A DNA stretch of 45,927 bases from positions 10,850 to 56,776 of the forward strand of contig NZ_LT635545.1 of assembly GCF_900120125.1 (NCBI RefSeq). The letters run 5' to 3'. The translations under genes were made by a program, and so were the position numbers. This document shows positions 8,983 to 17,341 of this stretch, one piece after another (the first letter of the stretch is position 1; each line of letters starts with the position of its first letter). Under the pieces are notes generated by a model. The model saw nothing but the letters and a program-made list of their open reading frames with translations. It did no database searches and was not told where the DNA came from. The stretch comes from Gemella massiliensis. Its GTDB lineage: Bacteria > Bacillota > Bacilli > Staphylococcales > Gemellaceae.

Positions 8983-9014
8983 TTGACAATATATATATAT
9001 ATATAATGTATTAT
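8983..9014 (+). promoter_or_regulatory. Promoter with an AT-repeat spacer
   Basis: A perfect -35 TTGACA (8983-8988) is followed by (AT)8 and then two possible -10 boxes: TATAAT at 9002-9007 (13-bp spacer) and TATTAT at 9009-9014 (20-bp spacer). Neither has the preferred 17 bp, so strength should depend on repeat number. Confidence 0.65.
8989..9004. repeat. (AT)8 dinucleotide repeat in a promoter spacer
   Basis: Eight uninterrupted AT units lie directly between the -35 and the candidate -10 boxes of the secreted-protein gene at 9042. Such tracts are slippage-prone and underlie phase variation in other bacteria. Confidence 0.9.
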
Positions 9015-9041
9015 AGTCTTTAAGGAAAGGAGGATATTATC

Positions 9042-9713
9042 ATGAAAAAATTATTAACAGTTCTAACAGCAGCTGGTTTAGTAGTAACAGCGGTTGCTCC
9101 GGTAGCACTAGCTCAAGGAGAAAATCCTAAATCTTCTAATCAGTTAACTCAAAAAAAATACGTTTCTTGGCGTGATGCAGCTGATGAAGCAGAAAAACAA
9201 ATTGCCGCACATAAAGCGGAAATAAATGAAGAAGCTGAAGCTTTAGCAGCAACTCTACCTGCTAAAAAAGCATTAGATAATGCAAATGCTGAACTTTCTA
9301 AATTTATCAATTCAGGTTACTCTGGACATGACTTTTCTGACAAAAAAGCTAAATTAAAAAAAGCAGTTTCTGAAAAAGAAGTCGAGTTTGCTAAAGCTAA
9401 AGCTGAGGTATTAACAAATGTAACTAACAAATACCGCAAACAATTTGAGGAAAGATTTATTGCAGCTGCAAAAGCTCAAGGTAATTATTATGATGAAACA
9501 GGGGAAGAAGCTAACCGTACTAACGCACAACGCATCGAAGCTGATATCGTTGCTCAAGGCGGAAAAGTTACTAAAGATAAAAATGGTAACAAAGTTGTCA
9601 TTGATAAAAACGGCAACAAAATCCAATTAGATAAAAACAGTAATGTAGTTGTAGGTAAAGACGGAAAACCTGTTTTAGCTAAATTTTTACCTAAAACAAG
9701 TGCAGCAAAATAA
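9042..9713 (+). CDS. Secreted coiled-coil protein ending in an LPKTS motif
   Basis: A 223-residue exported protein of unknown function. A classical signal peptide covers residues 1-25, with likely cleavage after VALA. The middle (about 35-150) is Ala/Lys/Glu-rich and predicted helical or coiled-coil. The segment at about 175-212 has short repeats of the type KDxNGNKVV, reminiscent of bacterial surface-protein repeats. It ends LPKTSAAK: a sortase-like LPxT motif with no hydrophobic segment or charged tail, and none was found in other frames downstream. It is probably released or bound non-covalently. AAAGGAGG (9026-9033) precedes ATG 9042 and a strong terminator follows. Confidence 0.85.
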   Translation: MKKLLTVLTAAGLVVTAVAPVALAQGENPKSSNQLTQKKYVSWRDAADEAEKQIAAHKAEINEEAEALAATLPAKKALDNANAELSKFINSGYSGHDFSDKKAKLKKAVSEKEVEFAKAKAEVLTNVTNKYRKQFEERFIAAAKAQGNYYDETGEEANRTNAQRIEADIVAQGGKVTKDKNGNKVVIDKNGNKIQLDKNSNVVVGKDGKPVLAKFLPKTSAAK

Positions 9714-9773
9714 TACTTGCATTGTATATCAGTAAAGTCTGATAACAATACTTATATATGTTTTGTAAAAACA

Positions 9774-9802
9774 AGAGAGTTAGAAATTCTGGCTCTCTTT
9801 TT
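9774..9802 (+). terminator. Terminator of the secreted-protein gene
   Basis: Ten-base arms AGAGAGTTAG and CTGGCTCTCT (two G-U pairs) with a five-base loop, followed by five T residues. Confidence 0.85.
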
Positions 9803-9952
9803 GTATTAAATTTTTATATTTGGAATATCTTTTATGAAGAAAAGTCTAAAAAAATATATGTATCAAAAATGTGAATTCTTTATTTTACAACTTATCAAAA
9901 AGAAAAAATTATTTTATAATAGATAATAAAAACTTTATTAGGAGAAAATTTT

Positions 9953-10600
9953 ATGAAAGTATTAATTACAGGATTTGAACCGTTTGATAACGAAAATATA
10001 AATCCGTCCGAACTTGCGGTTCAATCTCTACCCAATTCTATTAATAATATAACAATTAAAAAAATCATACTCCCTACGGCGTTTAAACGTAGTAGTTTAT
10101 TATTAAAAAAGGAAATCGAAAATTTTAAACCACATATTGTTATTTGTGTTGGTCAAGCCGGTGGTAGAAAAAATATTTCACTAGAACGCATCGCCATTAA
10201 TATTGATGATGCCCGTATATCGGATAACGATGGCTACGCACCCATTGATACACCCATTCGTAATGACGGAAAAAACGCTTATTTCTCCACTCTCCCGATA
10301 AAAGTAATTGTGGAAAATTTAAAAAAAGAGAATATCCCTGCTGATATTTCCAATACGGCAGGAACATTTGTTTGCAATCATATTATGTACGATGCTTTGT
10401 ATTTTTCCGAAAAGGAAAATATCCCTTTTTCCGCCGGTTTTGTTCACATTCCTTATATAAAAGAACAAATAGCGGATAAACCTGATATGCCATTTATGGA
10501 ACTGAATACCATTGTAAAATCACTGGTGTCAATAATAAAAACAGCTGTAAAATACTATAAAAAAGATGATATTTCTGTAACCGGCGGTAGGGAAAGTTAA
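9953..10600 (+). CDS. pcp: Pyroglutamyl-peptidase I (pyrrolidone carboxyl peptidase)
   Basis: A 215-residue cytoplasmic cysteine peptidase (family C15) that removes N-terminal pyroglutamate from peptides. The N-terminal motif GFEPFDNENINPS and the catalytic residues are intact: Glu78 in SLERIAIN, Cys141 in GTFVCNHIMY and His165 in GFVHIPY. Spacing matches the Glu81-Cys144-His168 triad of the Bacillus enzyme. The length is normal. The Shine-Dalgarno AGGAGA precedes ATG 9953. It is monocistronic, and the 10601-10813 spacer downstream holds nothing coding. Confidence 0.96.
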   Translation: MKVLITGFEPFDNENINPSELAVQSLPNSINNITIKKIILPTAFKRSSLLLKKEIENFKPHIVICVGQAGGRKNISLERIAINIDDARISDNDGYAPIDTPIRNDGKNAYFSTLPIKVIVENLKKENIPADISNTAGTFVCNHIMYDALYFSEKENIPFSAGFVHIPYIKEQIADKPDMPFMELNTIVKSLVSIIKTAVKYYKKDDISVTGGRES

Positions 10601-10813
10601 TAATACCCAAAAAACTCGCTTAAAATCTCAATTTTTAATAAAAATACGTATTTAATTTCGGTTAGTAATTTTTCAATGTCCAAATTTACTTTACAAAACT
10701 ATTCTGAATACCCGGTAAATTTTACGATAGGAGGTATTAACAAAATTTGATTTCTTAAAATCATATTTTTGGCATTATTTCCTTTTTTATCTTTTTGATT
10801 TATTATGTTTCTA

Positions 10814-10841
10814 TTGACAAATGATATATCAGGTATATAAT
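10814..10841 (+). promoter_or_regulatory. Promoter of the marR-MATE operon
   Basis: -35 TTGACA (10814-10819), a 16-bp spacer and -10 TATAAT (10836-10841). The -10 overlaps the palindrome at 10837-10857. Confidence 0.85.
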
Positions 10842-10857
10842 ATATAGAGTATATTAT
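10837..10857. promoter_or_regulatory. Candidate MarR operator
   Basis: A perfect inverted repeat with arms ATAATATA (10837-10844) and TATATTAT (10850-10857) separated by TAGAG. It covers the -10 box and transcription start, the classical position for autorepression by the adjacent MarR protein. Confidence 0.65.
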
Positions 10858-10873
10858 TTTAAGGAGAATTATT

Positions 10874-11290
10874 ATGCTACTTAAAGACACGCTAAGTCAT
10901 CAGTTTATAGGTGCATTGGAAATTATTCGAAACTATCCTAAAGATCTCCTAACTGAGATTGGTATTACTTACGGTAACTTTATCACCCTTATTTTTATTG
11001 CTGAAAATGAAGGGTCAACTCAAGCACAACTTGCCCAAATTAATAAAAAAGATAGAAATGTAATAGGACGCCACATTGATGTTCTTGAACAAAAAAACTA
11101 TGTTGAACGTAAACGAGGAATTGTAGATCGCAGATCTTATACATTATTCTTAACAGATAAAGGTAAGGAATTTATTCTTAATAATGAAAATATTATCATC
11201 AAAAGTGAACAACATGCACTAAAAAATTTAACAAATGATGAAATTTCTACATTGTATAAACTAATGAATAAAATAACATCAGATGCGTAA
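10874..11290 (+). CDS. MarR-family transcriptional regulator (MepR-like)
   Basis: A 138-residue winged-helix regulator. The recognition region STQAQLAQINKKDRNVIGRHIDVLEQ lies near residues 48-75, followed by the wing NYVERKRGIVDRRSYTLFLTDKG, where the DRR signature is conserved in MarR proteins. Helices at both ends form the dimer interface. It lies 40 bases before a MATE pump and behind a palindromic operator, the arrangement of staphylococcal MepR-MepA. By analogy it probably represses the pump until a cationic drug or metabolite binds. The ligand is unknown. Confidence 0.9.
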   Translation: MLLKDTLSHQFIGALEIIRNYPKDLLTEIGITYGNFITLIFIAENEGSTQAQLAQINKKDRNVIGRHIDVLEQKNYVERKRGIVDRRSYTLFLTDKGKEFILNNENIIIKSEQHALKNLTNDEISTLYKLMNKITSDA

Positions 11291-11330
11291 AACATTACTA
11301 CCACAATTAGAATTTTAAAAGGAGATTTTT

Positions 11331-12710
11331 ATGCCACAATCTATGACACAAAACCCGCTCGGAATAAAGCCGGTAAAAAAACTACTCATATCTTTTGCAT
11401 GGCCTGCAATTACAGCTAACATAATTAACGCACTTTACAGCATTATTGATCAAATTTTTATAGGACAAGGGGTCGGCTATCTAGGTAACGCAGCTACAAA
11501 TGTCGCCTTCCCTATTACTACTATTTGCCTTGCTGTAGGTCTTATGATTGGAATTGGTGCTGCCGCTAACTTCAATTTGGAACTTGGACGCGGAAATCCC
11601 GACAAGGCAAAATCAGTTGTCGGGACATCTGTAATGTCATTATTTATTATCGGGATAATACTTACTATTTTAGTTCATATCTTTTTAGAACCGTTAATGT
11701 ACGTATTTGGTTCAACAGATGAAATACTTAGTTATGCCAAAACATTTGCCGGTATTTCATCACTTGGGATACCGTTTCTACTTATTTCTATAAGTACAAA
11801 CCCTATTGTTCGTTCGGATAACAGTCCAAAATATTCAATGATTGCTATTGTTTTCGGCGCTATCCTTAATACCATTTTAAACCCAATATTTATTTTCGGT
11901 TTCAAGTGGGGGATTGCCGGTTCTGCTTGGGCAACAGTAATTAGTCAATTTTTATCAGCTATGATTTTAATATTTTACTTTCCTAGATTTAAGAGCGTTA
12001 AATTTGAGAAAAAGGATTTCATTCCTCAAATATCATTGCTAAAAATTTCTATTTCACTTGGAATGACTTCTTTTGTCTTCCAAGGATCTAATATGATTAT
12101 TCAAATAGTAACAAATAATTTACTAAATATTTATGGTAAAGAATCTGTTTATGGAAATGATATACCTATCGCTGTTGCCGGTATTGTCGCTAAAATTAAC
12201 ATTATTTTTATCGCTATCGTTATCGGTCTTGTTCAAGGTGCTCAACCTATTTTTGGGTTTAACTATGGTGCTAAAAAATATGACAGAGTTAGGGAAACAA
12301 TGAATTATATGATGAAATATGCAATAATTATTTCTGTAGTGTTCTTTGCAATATTTGAAATATTTCCTAAACAAATTGTTGCCGCTTTTGGTAACGGTAA
12401 CGAACTGTACTTTGAATTTGCCGTTAAGTATATGAGATTTTTCTTACTATTTACTTTTATTAACGGTATTCAAATTTCCAGTTCAACATTTTTTGCCGCT
12501 ATCGGAAAACCAAAAATCGGGGTGACTATAGCATTAACTAAACAAATAATTATTCTTCTACCAATGTTATTTATACTGTCTCATACATTCGGCATTGAAG
12601 GAATTATCTATGCAACACCGATAACTGATATTTGTGCATTTAGTGTGTCGGTATTCTTCTTGATAAGAGAATTTAGATTGATGCCAAAAAATAATATAGT
12701 AGAAGTATAA
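11331..12710 (+). CDS. MATE-family multidrug/Na+ antiporter (MepA-like)
   Basis: A 459-residue membrane protein with about 12 hydrophobic helices in two homologous halves (MatE domains). Its start, KKLLISFAWPAITANIINALYSIIDQIFIG, is typical of the MepA/NorM group, which exports cationic drugs or metabolites in exchange for Na+ or H+. The Shine-Dalgarno AAAAGGAG is well placed. It is cotranscribed with the marR gene. No truncation or frameshift is seen. Confidence 0.93.
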   Translation: MPQSMTQNPLGIKPVKKLLISFAWPAITANIINALYSIIDQIFIGQGVGYLGNAATNVAFPITTICLAVGLMIGIGAAANFNLELGRGNPDKAKSVVGTSVMSLFIIGIILTILVHIFLEPLMYVFGSTDEILSYAKTFAGISSLGIPFLLISISTNPIVRSDNSPKYSMIAIVFGAILNTILNPIFIFGFKWGIAGSAWATVISQFLSAMILIFYFPRFKSVKFEKKDFIPQISLLKISISLGMTSFVFQGSNMIIQIVTNNLLNIYGKESVYGNDIPIAVAGIVAKINIIFIAIVIGLVQGAQPIFGFNYGAKKYDRVRETMNYMMKYAIIISVVFFAIFEIFPKQIVAAFGNGNELYFEFAVKYMRFFLLFTFINGIQISSSTFFAAIGKPKIGVTIALTKQIIILLPMLFILSHTFGIEGIIYATPITDICAFSVSVFFLIREFRLMPKNNIVEV

Positions 12711-12718
12711 AATAACCT

Positions 12719-12774
12719 AATAAGAGCAGCCCTTAAATTGATTTTTAAAAATGATTTTTAGAGTTGCTCTTATT
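12719..12774 (+). terminator. Terminator of the marR-MATE operon
   Basis: Twelve-base arms AATAAGAGCAGC (12719-12730) and GTTGCTCTTATT (12763-12774) with one G-U pair. The loop holds a smaller AT-rich hairpin. The T-tail is weak (GAATTTATT). Confidence 0.6.
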
Positions 12775-12798
12775 GAATTTATTAAATATTCGCTTAAC

Positions 12799-13445
12799 TT
12801 AGAAAGTAAAAGTAACTATTAATAAAATATAACTCCTAGTATTAACAAAAAATTGACCACATGAAATAAACTATGTAAATTCCTTAAATTTTTTATAACA
12901 ATCTATATGGTTATATAGGTTTTTCTTTTCATTATCAACTTAATACCTCCCTTTCTATAATAGTAAAACATTTATTGCTTTCTCTTAATTCTGAATTTAG
13001 TTTTTTTGACGATTTAGTTAATATATTTATAATTTTAAAAAATCTAAATTTCATCATATCATTTACCTTTAAAATCCTTGAAGTAGAAAAGTTCTCATAT
13101 AACAACATCGTACTTTCATCTTTATTTTCTTGTAAACAATTAGTTATTGCTTCTATTTTTTTCCAATAAACAAATATATAATTATTAAAAATGGAAGCAT
13201 TAATATACTGATAAGGAATAACTTCACGTTAGTTAAAATAGTATAACCAAATATGAAACAAACAGTAATATATTTAAAAACAAACTCCAAAATAAATTAT
13301 ATACTCCAGTTGCTAAAATATGTGTATCATTTATCAATACAGTTTGTATATGTCCTATTGTCATATTATCAAATTGAATTTTTGAATAAAACATAATAAC
13401 ATATAATCTATTTTTCATTTCTAATATTGCATTCTGTATAAATCG
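12799..13445 (-). pseudogene. Remnant of an ABC exporter transmembrane domain
   Basis: Read on the minus strand through several frames, this stretch resembles one transmembrane domain of a peptide or multidrug ABC exporter. 13233-13445 gives KNRLYVIMFYSKIQF...GHIQTVLINDTH and two hydrophobic helices. A frame change near 13232 leads into LTNVKLFLISILMLPFLIIIYLFIG. Another at an A7 run leads into an ENFSTSRILKVN...RFFK segment ending at 12935. A third frame, with an in-frame TAG, gives FISCGQFFVN...YILLIVTF down to 12799. The N-terminus and the entire ATPase domain are missing. At least three frame breaks make it non-functional. The substrate is unknown. The plus-strand ORF here is a shadow. 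Confidence 0.65.
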
Positions 13446-13462
13446 CTATTATCTAAGTCAAG

Positions 13463-13500
13463 AAAAAAACAACCTATCGATTTTCATCAATAGATTGTTT
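13463..13500 (-). terminator. Terminator of the sortase gene
   Basis: Arms ACAATCTATTGA and TCGATAGGTTGT on the minus strand (with G-U pairs), a six-base loop, then a run of T residues. Confidence 0.85.
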
Positions 13501-13510
13501 TTATTATTTA

Positions 13511-14323
13511 TTATCTTGTCGCTACATATTTTAATTCATCTTTATGTTCTGCCAAGAAATCATTCATTTCTTCATCCGGAATTAAACGTAAGTAAAGATT
13601 AGAACGAATTGTTTCATCTTCTTCACGGCACGTTGATAATACAAGATACTTATCATTACCTTTTAATACCACATTATCATTTTTAGTCTTAGCATCTTTT
13701 TTAACATCTGTTAATTGCTTTAAAAAATCATTATCATTTTCAAAGTCTAAACGATAAAATGACGTTGTTTCCGGTACAATAGTTAAAAATGCCGCTTCGT
13801 AGTAATACTTACGTTCCGGTGTTTCTACAACCACATATTTATGTTTATTCATATAATCTTGCTTGTCGTAAAAATTAACATCATTAAACATTCTATGATC
13901 CCCTACTTTACTACCACGAGCATGTCCGAATAACCACGTCAGCCTATCACTAAAGTCCTTTTTATTGTCCATATCCATAAACACAGTTCCTAAATATGGT
14001 ACATTTCCACCTTCAAATGTTTTATTCAAATATGTTTCATTATCATTTGTTTGCACAACAGGTTCATCTAACTCAGTTCCCGGTGCATATATATATGCTA
14101 CTGTTTCATTATTTACTTTTGATAATTCTGAAAAACGCTTATTTAAATAATCTTTTTCCTCTTGACTTACTTTATACCCTGCAGTTGTAGTTGTTGTATT
14201 TGATGAAGGAGAATTTGAGTTGCTTTTTTTATTATACTCGGTCACCACTACAGCTGTGACTACTAAAGTAAATACTAACAATAAGATAGCAAATAACTTC
14301 TTAATGTTAAATACTTTTTTCAT
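13511..14323 (-). CDS. srtB: Class B sortase
   Basis: A 270-residue membrane-anchored transpeptidase that joins surface proteins to the cell wall. It has an N-terminal anchor (about 9-29), a Ser/Thr/Asn-rich stalk (34-48) and the catalytic domain from about residue 55. His134 lies in LFGHARG, Cys232 in VLSTC and the likely Arg240 eight residues later. The segment EPVVQTNDNETYLN...LGTVFMDMDN is typical of SrtB rather than housekeeping SrtA. No substrate with an NPQTN-like signal is adjacent. The LPNTG nucleotidase at 36-38 kb would normally use SrtA. The neighbour on one side is a dead ABC exporter. Confidence 0.9.
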   Translation of the reverse strand: MKKVFNIKKLFAILLLVFTLVVTAVVVTEYNKKSNSNSPSSNTTTTTAGYKVSQEEKDYLNKRFSELSKVNNETVAYIYAPGTELDEPVVQTNDNETYLNKTFEGGNVPYLGTVFMDMDNKKDFSDRLTWLFGHARGSKVGDHRMFNDVNFYDKQDYMNKHKYVVVETPERKYYYEAAFLTIVPETTSFYRLDFENDNDFLKQLTDVKKDAKTKNDNVVLKGNDKYLVLSTCREEDETIRSNLYLRLIPDEEMNDFLAEHKDELKYVATR

Positions 14324-14413
14324 TATTTAAATCCTTTCTTTTATAAAAAATTTTACTATATATACGTTTTGTTACACATATTATAAACTATTTTTTATTA
14401 TTTTTCTATTATT

Positions 14414-14734
14414 TTAGCGAACTACCACCGCTGTACCGGTAGCAGTAACTAATAACATAGTCCCGCCTTGACCAAGTGTGTCAAAGTCTACTCTTATACC
14501 AATCACAGCATTTGCTCCCATATTAGCGGCACGTTCTTGTAATTCTATCAATGCCTCTTTTCGTGCTTGAATAATTTCTTCTTCATAACCTTGACTACGT
14601 CCGCCAAAAAAGTTACGTAAGCCTGCTCCCATGTCCCGTAAAAAATTAATCCCTGCAACTACTTCCCCAGTAGCGAAACCTCTATATTCTACTATCTCCA
14701 TTCCCGGAACATTAGGTGTTGTTGTTATAATCAT
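14414..14734 (-). CDS. YbjQ/UPF0145-family protein
   Basis: A 106-residue protein of the UPF0145 (YbjQ) family. The family forms pentameric beta/alpha rings of unknown function, sometimes annotated as heavy-metal-binding. It contains the typical stretches TTTPNVPGMEIVEYRGFATGE and ERAANMGANAVIGIRVD. The length is normal. The Shine-Dalgarno AAGGAGG lies eight bases before ATG 14734. It has no obvious operon partner. Confidence 0.92.
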   Translation of the reverse strand: MIITTTPNVPGMEIVEYRGFATGEVVAGINFLRDMGAGLRNFFGGRSQGYEEEIIQARKEALIELQERAANMGANAVIGIRVDFDTLGQGGTMLLVTATGTAVVVR

Positions 14735-14881
14735 GATTATAATCCTCCTTATTTATAGTTTAAAAATTATACATAATATTTTAATAATTGCGAATTTCAT
14801 TATCATCACATTTCTTGAAATTCATGTTCTTGTTATATACTTTATTTTGCTCATTAGATTTATCAAATTGATAAAATAATG

Positions 14882-15072
14882 TATATATTTATATACAAAA
14901 TATTATTTGTTGCTGATTCTATAGTGGTGTGGCAACCTTAAGAACTAACTGCTACGCAGTGGATTTCTTAAGGTTCACCTGAGCTTATAATCTCAGGTGA
15001 AGCCAGTATTCCACCACTAAGAACAGCAACAAGTCTAATGGCAATGTTAGAATATTTGTAAAATAATATATA
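14882..15072. repeat. Structured non-coding repeat, long form (copy A)
   Basis: About 190 bp that fold into a four-stem cruciform. The outer arms GTTGCTG / CAGCAAC enclose a TAGTGGTG / CCACCACTA stem, which encloses two perfect hairpins: CCTTAAGAA / TTCTTAAGG (with an inner ACTGC/GCAGT) and TTCACCTGAG / CTCAGGTGAA. A related shorter copy lies at 39584-39702. Flanking TATATATTTATATACAAAATATT and TTTGTAAAATAATATATA sequences are shared too. It occupies the gap between lplA and the ybjQ-like gene. I do not recognise the family. It could be a MITE-like element or a structured RNA. Confidence 0.75.
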
Positions 15073-15076
15073 CTTT

Positions 15077-16066
15077 TTAATCTACTAAAATATCAACTAC
15101 TTCTTCTAGTGTCGCACCTAAAAAGTAAGAATTAATATCTACTTGTTCCAGTGCTTTTTTTACAGCTTCCTTGTTATATTTTATTCCTATCAATTTTTCA
15201 GCAATGTCTTCTACATCCATCACACCGAAAAAATCTCCAAAAAACTTAATACTGGTGATGATACCATGTTCAACCATTATATTAGCTTCTATTTTTCCTG
15301 TTTTTAATCTTCTGTTACGTTTAATATTAAAATCCGGATTTTTTCCATATACCCAATCCCAAGAATTATTTTTTTCATCTTGAATTTTTGCTATTGCTTT
15401 CTCATCTTCTTCAGTCGGTATAAAATCTACCATATCATATTTTTCATTCATATAATTCTTAAGCGCTTTTTCAAAATCCTGAACTGCCATTTCTTGATTT
15501 GGTAAATGTTCTTTAATATTTGTTACTCTTGAACGAACAGATTTAATACCTTTTGATTCAATTTTATCTTTTGATACTTTAAGGGCATTTGCTAAAACGG
15601 TCGTATCCACATCAAATAATAGACATCCATGGTGCATAATTCTTCCGGAACGTATATATTGTGCATTTCCACAAAACTTTCGTCCATCTATTTCAAGATC
15701 GTTACGTCCGGTAAATTCTGCTTTTACTCCCATTGAAGCCAGAGCATCTATAACCGGTTGTGAAAATGACTTAAAGTCAAATTCTTCACCACTTCTTCCG
15801 TTAGAAATAATAGTGTAGTTTAAATTGTTCAAATCATGATACACTGCACCTCCACCGCTTACACGGCGAACTATTTTTATTCCATGTTCATCACAATATT
15901 TTTGATTAATTTCTTCCGTCGTATTTTGGTTTTTCCCAACAACGATACAAGGTTCATTTATCCATAACATGAATACATCATCTTCTTTCGCAAGTTCATT
16001 AAAAGCATAAAATTCCAACGCTGTATTGTAACGTGGATCGTTACTTTTTGACTCAATATAAATCAT
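15077..16066 (-). CDS. lplA: Lipoate-protein ligase A
   Basis: A 329-residue ligase that activates free lipoate with ATP and transfers it to lipoyl domains of 2-oxoacid dehydrogenases or GcvH. The lipoate-binding motif RRVSGGGAVYHD spans residues 67-78, and the catalytic lysine is Lys130 in GRKFCGNAQ. The C-terminal accessory domain (about 240-329) is present, so the protein is full length. AGGAGA lies eight bases before ATG 16066. It is monocistronic and oriented away from trpS. Confidence 0.95.
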   Translation of the reverse strand: MIYIESKSNDPRYNTALEFYAFNELAKEDDVFMLWINEPCIVVGKNQNTTEEINQKYCDEHGIKIVRRVSGGGAVYHDLNNLNYTIISNGRSGEEFDFKSFSQPVIDALASMGVKAEFTGRNDLEIDGRKFCGNAQYIRSGRIMHHGCLLFDVDTTVLANALKVSKDKIESKGIKSVRSRVTNIKEHLPNQEMAVQDFEKALKNYMNEKYDMVDFIPTEEDEKAIAKIQDEKNNSWDWVYGKNPDFNIKRNRRLKTGKIEANIMVEHGIITSIKFFGDFFGVMDVEDIAEKLIGIKYNKEAVKKALEQVDINSYFLGATLEEVVDILVD

Positions 16067-16180
16067 ATTTTTTCTCCTAACATAAATTATTTACTCGTTA
16101 TACATTATACAACAAAAAGGAGTTTTTCAAAATAAAATTACACTTTTTTTCTTTATTTCAACCACTTAACTTTAATTATA

Positions 16181-16189
16181 TGATATAAT
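16181..16189 (+). promoter_or_regulatory. Extended -10 promoter of trpS
   Basis: TGA followed by TATAAT (16184-16189). No good -35 is present. The 80-base leader to ATG 16271 contains no T-box antiterminator or specifier-like structure. Confidence 0.55.
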
Positions 16190-16270
16190 TTAAAGGATAT
16201 TAGTTATAAATAATATTTTTTATGACATTATTTTAGAAATTTATAAATTAAATAAAAGGAGTTTGCTATT

Positions 16271-17287
16271 ATGACAAAAATTATTTTAACCGGAGATAGA
16301 CCAACCGGAAAGTTACATTTAGGTCACTTCGTTGGCTCTCTTCAAAATCGTGTAAAATTACAAGCTGAAAATGATACAAATGTTTTTATTATGATTGCAG
16401 ATCAACAAGCCTTAACAGATAATGCCAATAACCCCACTAAGGTTATTGAGAACATTACAGAAGTCGCACTGGATTATTTAGCTGTTGGAATAGATCCGAC
16501 AAAAACAACGATTTTTATCCAATCACAAATACCGCAACTTGCTGAACTGAATATGTACTACTTAAACTTGGTTACTATTTCCAGATTGCACCGCAATCCG
16601 ACTGTTAAACAGGAAATTAGCGACAAAAAATTCGGTGAGAGTATTCCGGCAGGATTTTTCACCTACCCTGTAAGCCAAGCAGCCGATATTACAGCATTTA
16701 AAGCGACACATGTACCGGTCGGTGAAGATCAGAAACCGATGATTGAACAAACCCGTGAAATTGTCCGTGATTTTAATAGAACATATAACAAAGAAGTACT
16801 TGTTTTACCTGAAATAGTGCTACCTCCAAAAAATCACGCCCGTCTTGTTGGAATTGACGGACAAGGCAAAATGAGTAAATCACTAAATAACGGTATTTAT
16901 TTAGGAGATAGTGAAAAAAATATTAAAGCAAAAATTATGAAGATGTATACTGATCCTAATCATATTCGCATTGAAGACCCCGGTCAAGTAGAAGGAAACG
17001 TTGTCTTTAAATATCTTGATATTTTTGATCCACGTAAAGATGAAATTGCTGAGTTAAAAGAACATTACAGCCGTGGAGGTCTCGGTGATGTTAAGTTGAA
17101 AAATAGGTTAAATGAAGTAATGCAAGAATTTTTACTACCTATTCGCTCACGTCGTGAAGAATTTGCTAAAGATAAGGCTGAATTATACAATATGTTAAAA
17201 GTCGGTAGTGAAAAAGCGGAACGTGTGGCAGCAACTACACTTGATGAAGTAAAAGATGCGATGGGAATTAACTATTTTAAAAAATAA
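16271..17287 (+). CDS. trpS: Tryptophanyl-tRNA synthetase
   Basis: A 338-residue class I aminoacyl-tRNA synthetase charging tRNA-Trp. The HIGH-type motif is KLHLGH (residues 14-19), and the ATP-binding loop is KMSKS (200-204). The tryptophan-binding and dimer segments ([27 protein letters not shown]) are intact. The length is normal. AAAAGGAG precedes the ATG. A strong terminator follows, so it is transcribed alone. Confidence 0.98.
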   Translation: MTKIILTGDRPTGKLHLGHFVGSLQNRVKLQAENDTNVFIMIADQQALTDNANNPTKVIENITEVALDYLAVGIDPTKTTIFIQSQIPQLAELNMYYLNLVTISRLHRNPTVKQEISDKKFGESIPAGFFTYPVSQAADITAFKATHVPVGEDQKPMIEQTREIVRDFNRTYNKEVLVLPEIVLPPKNHARLVGIDGQGKMSKSLNNGIYLGDSEKNIKAKIMKMYTDPNHIRIEDPGQVEGNVVFKYLDIFDPRKDEIAELKEHYSRGGLGDVKLKNRLNEVMQEFLLPIRSRREEFAKDKAELYNMLKVGSEKAERVAATTLDEVKDAMGINYFKK

Positions 17288-17295
17288 CGATAACT

Positions 17296-17330
17296 ATTAA
17301 GAGTGGCTCATCCACTCTTAATTATTTTTA
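17296..17330 (+). terminator. Terminator of trpS
   Basis: Perfect 11-base arms ATTAAGAGTGG / CCACTCTTAAT, loop CTCAT, followed by TATTTTTA. Confidence 0.88.
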
Positions 17331-17341
17331 AAGGAGAATAT

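Noticed and set aside
12975-13169. 64-codon plus-strand ORF in the marR-sortase gap
   Set aside because: It is the antisense of the ABC exporter remnant and has no ribosome binding site.
16190-16270. T-box riboswitch before trpS
   Set aside because: The leader is only about 80 bases, with no antiterminator sequence, specifier loop or terminator hairpin.
17303-17341. GTG start extending the nuclease by 13 residues
   Set aside because: It lies in the trpS terminator stem. ATG 17342 has a well-spaced AAGGAG.
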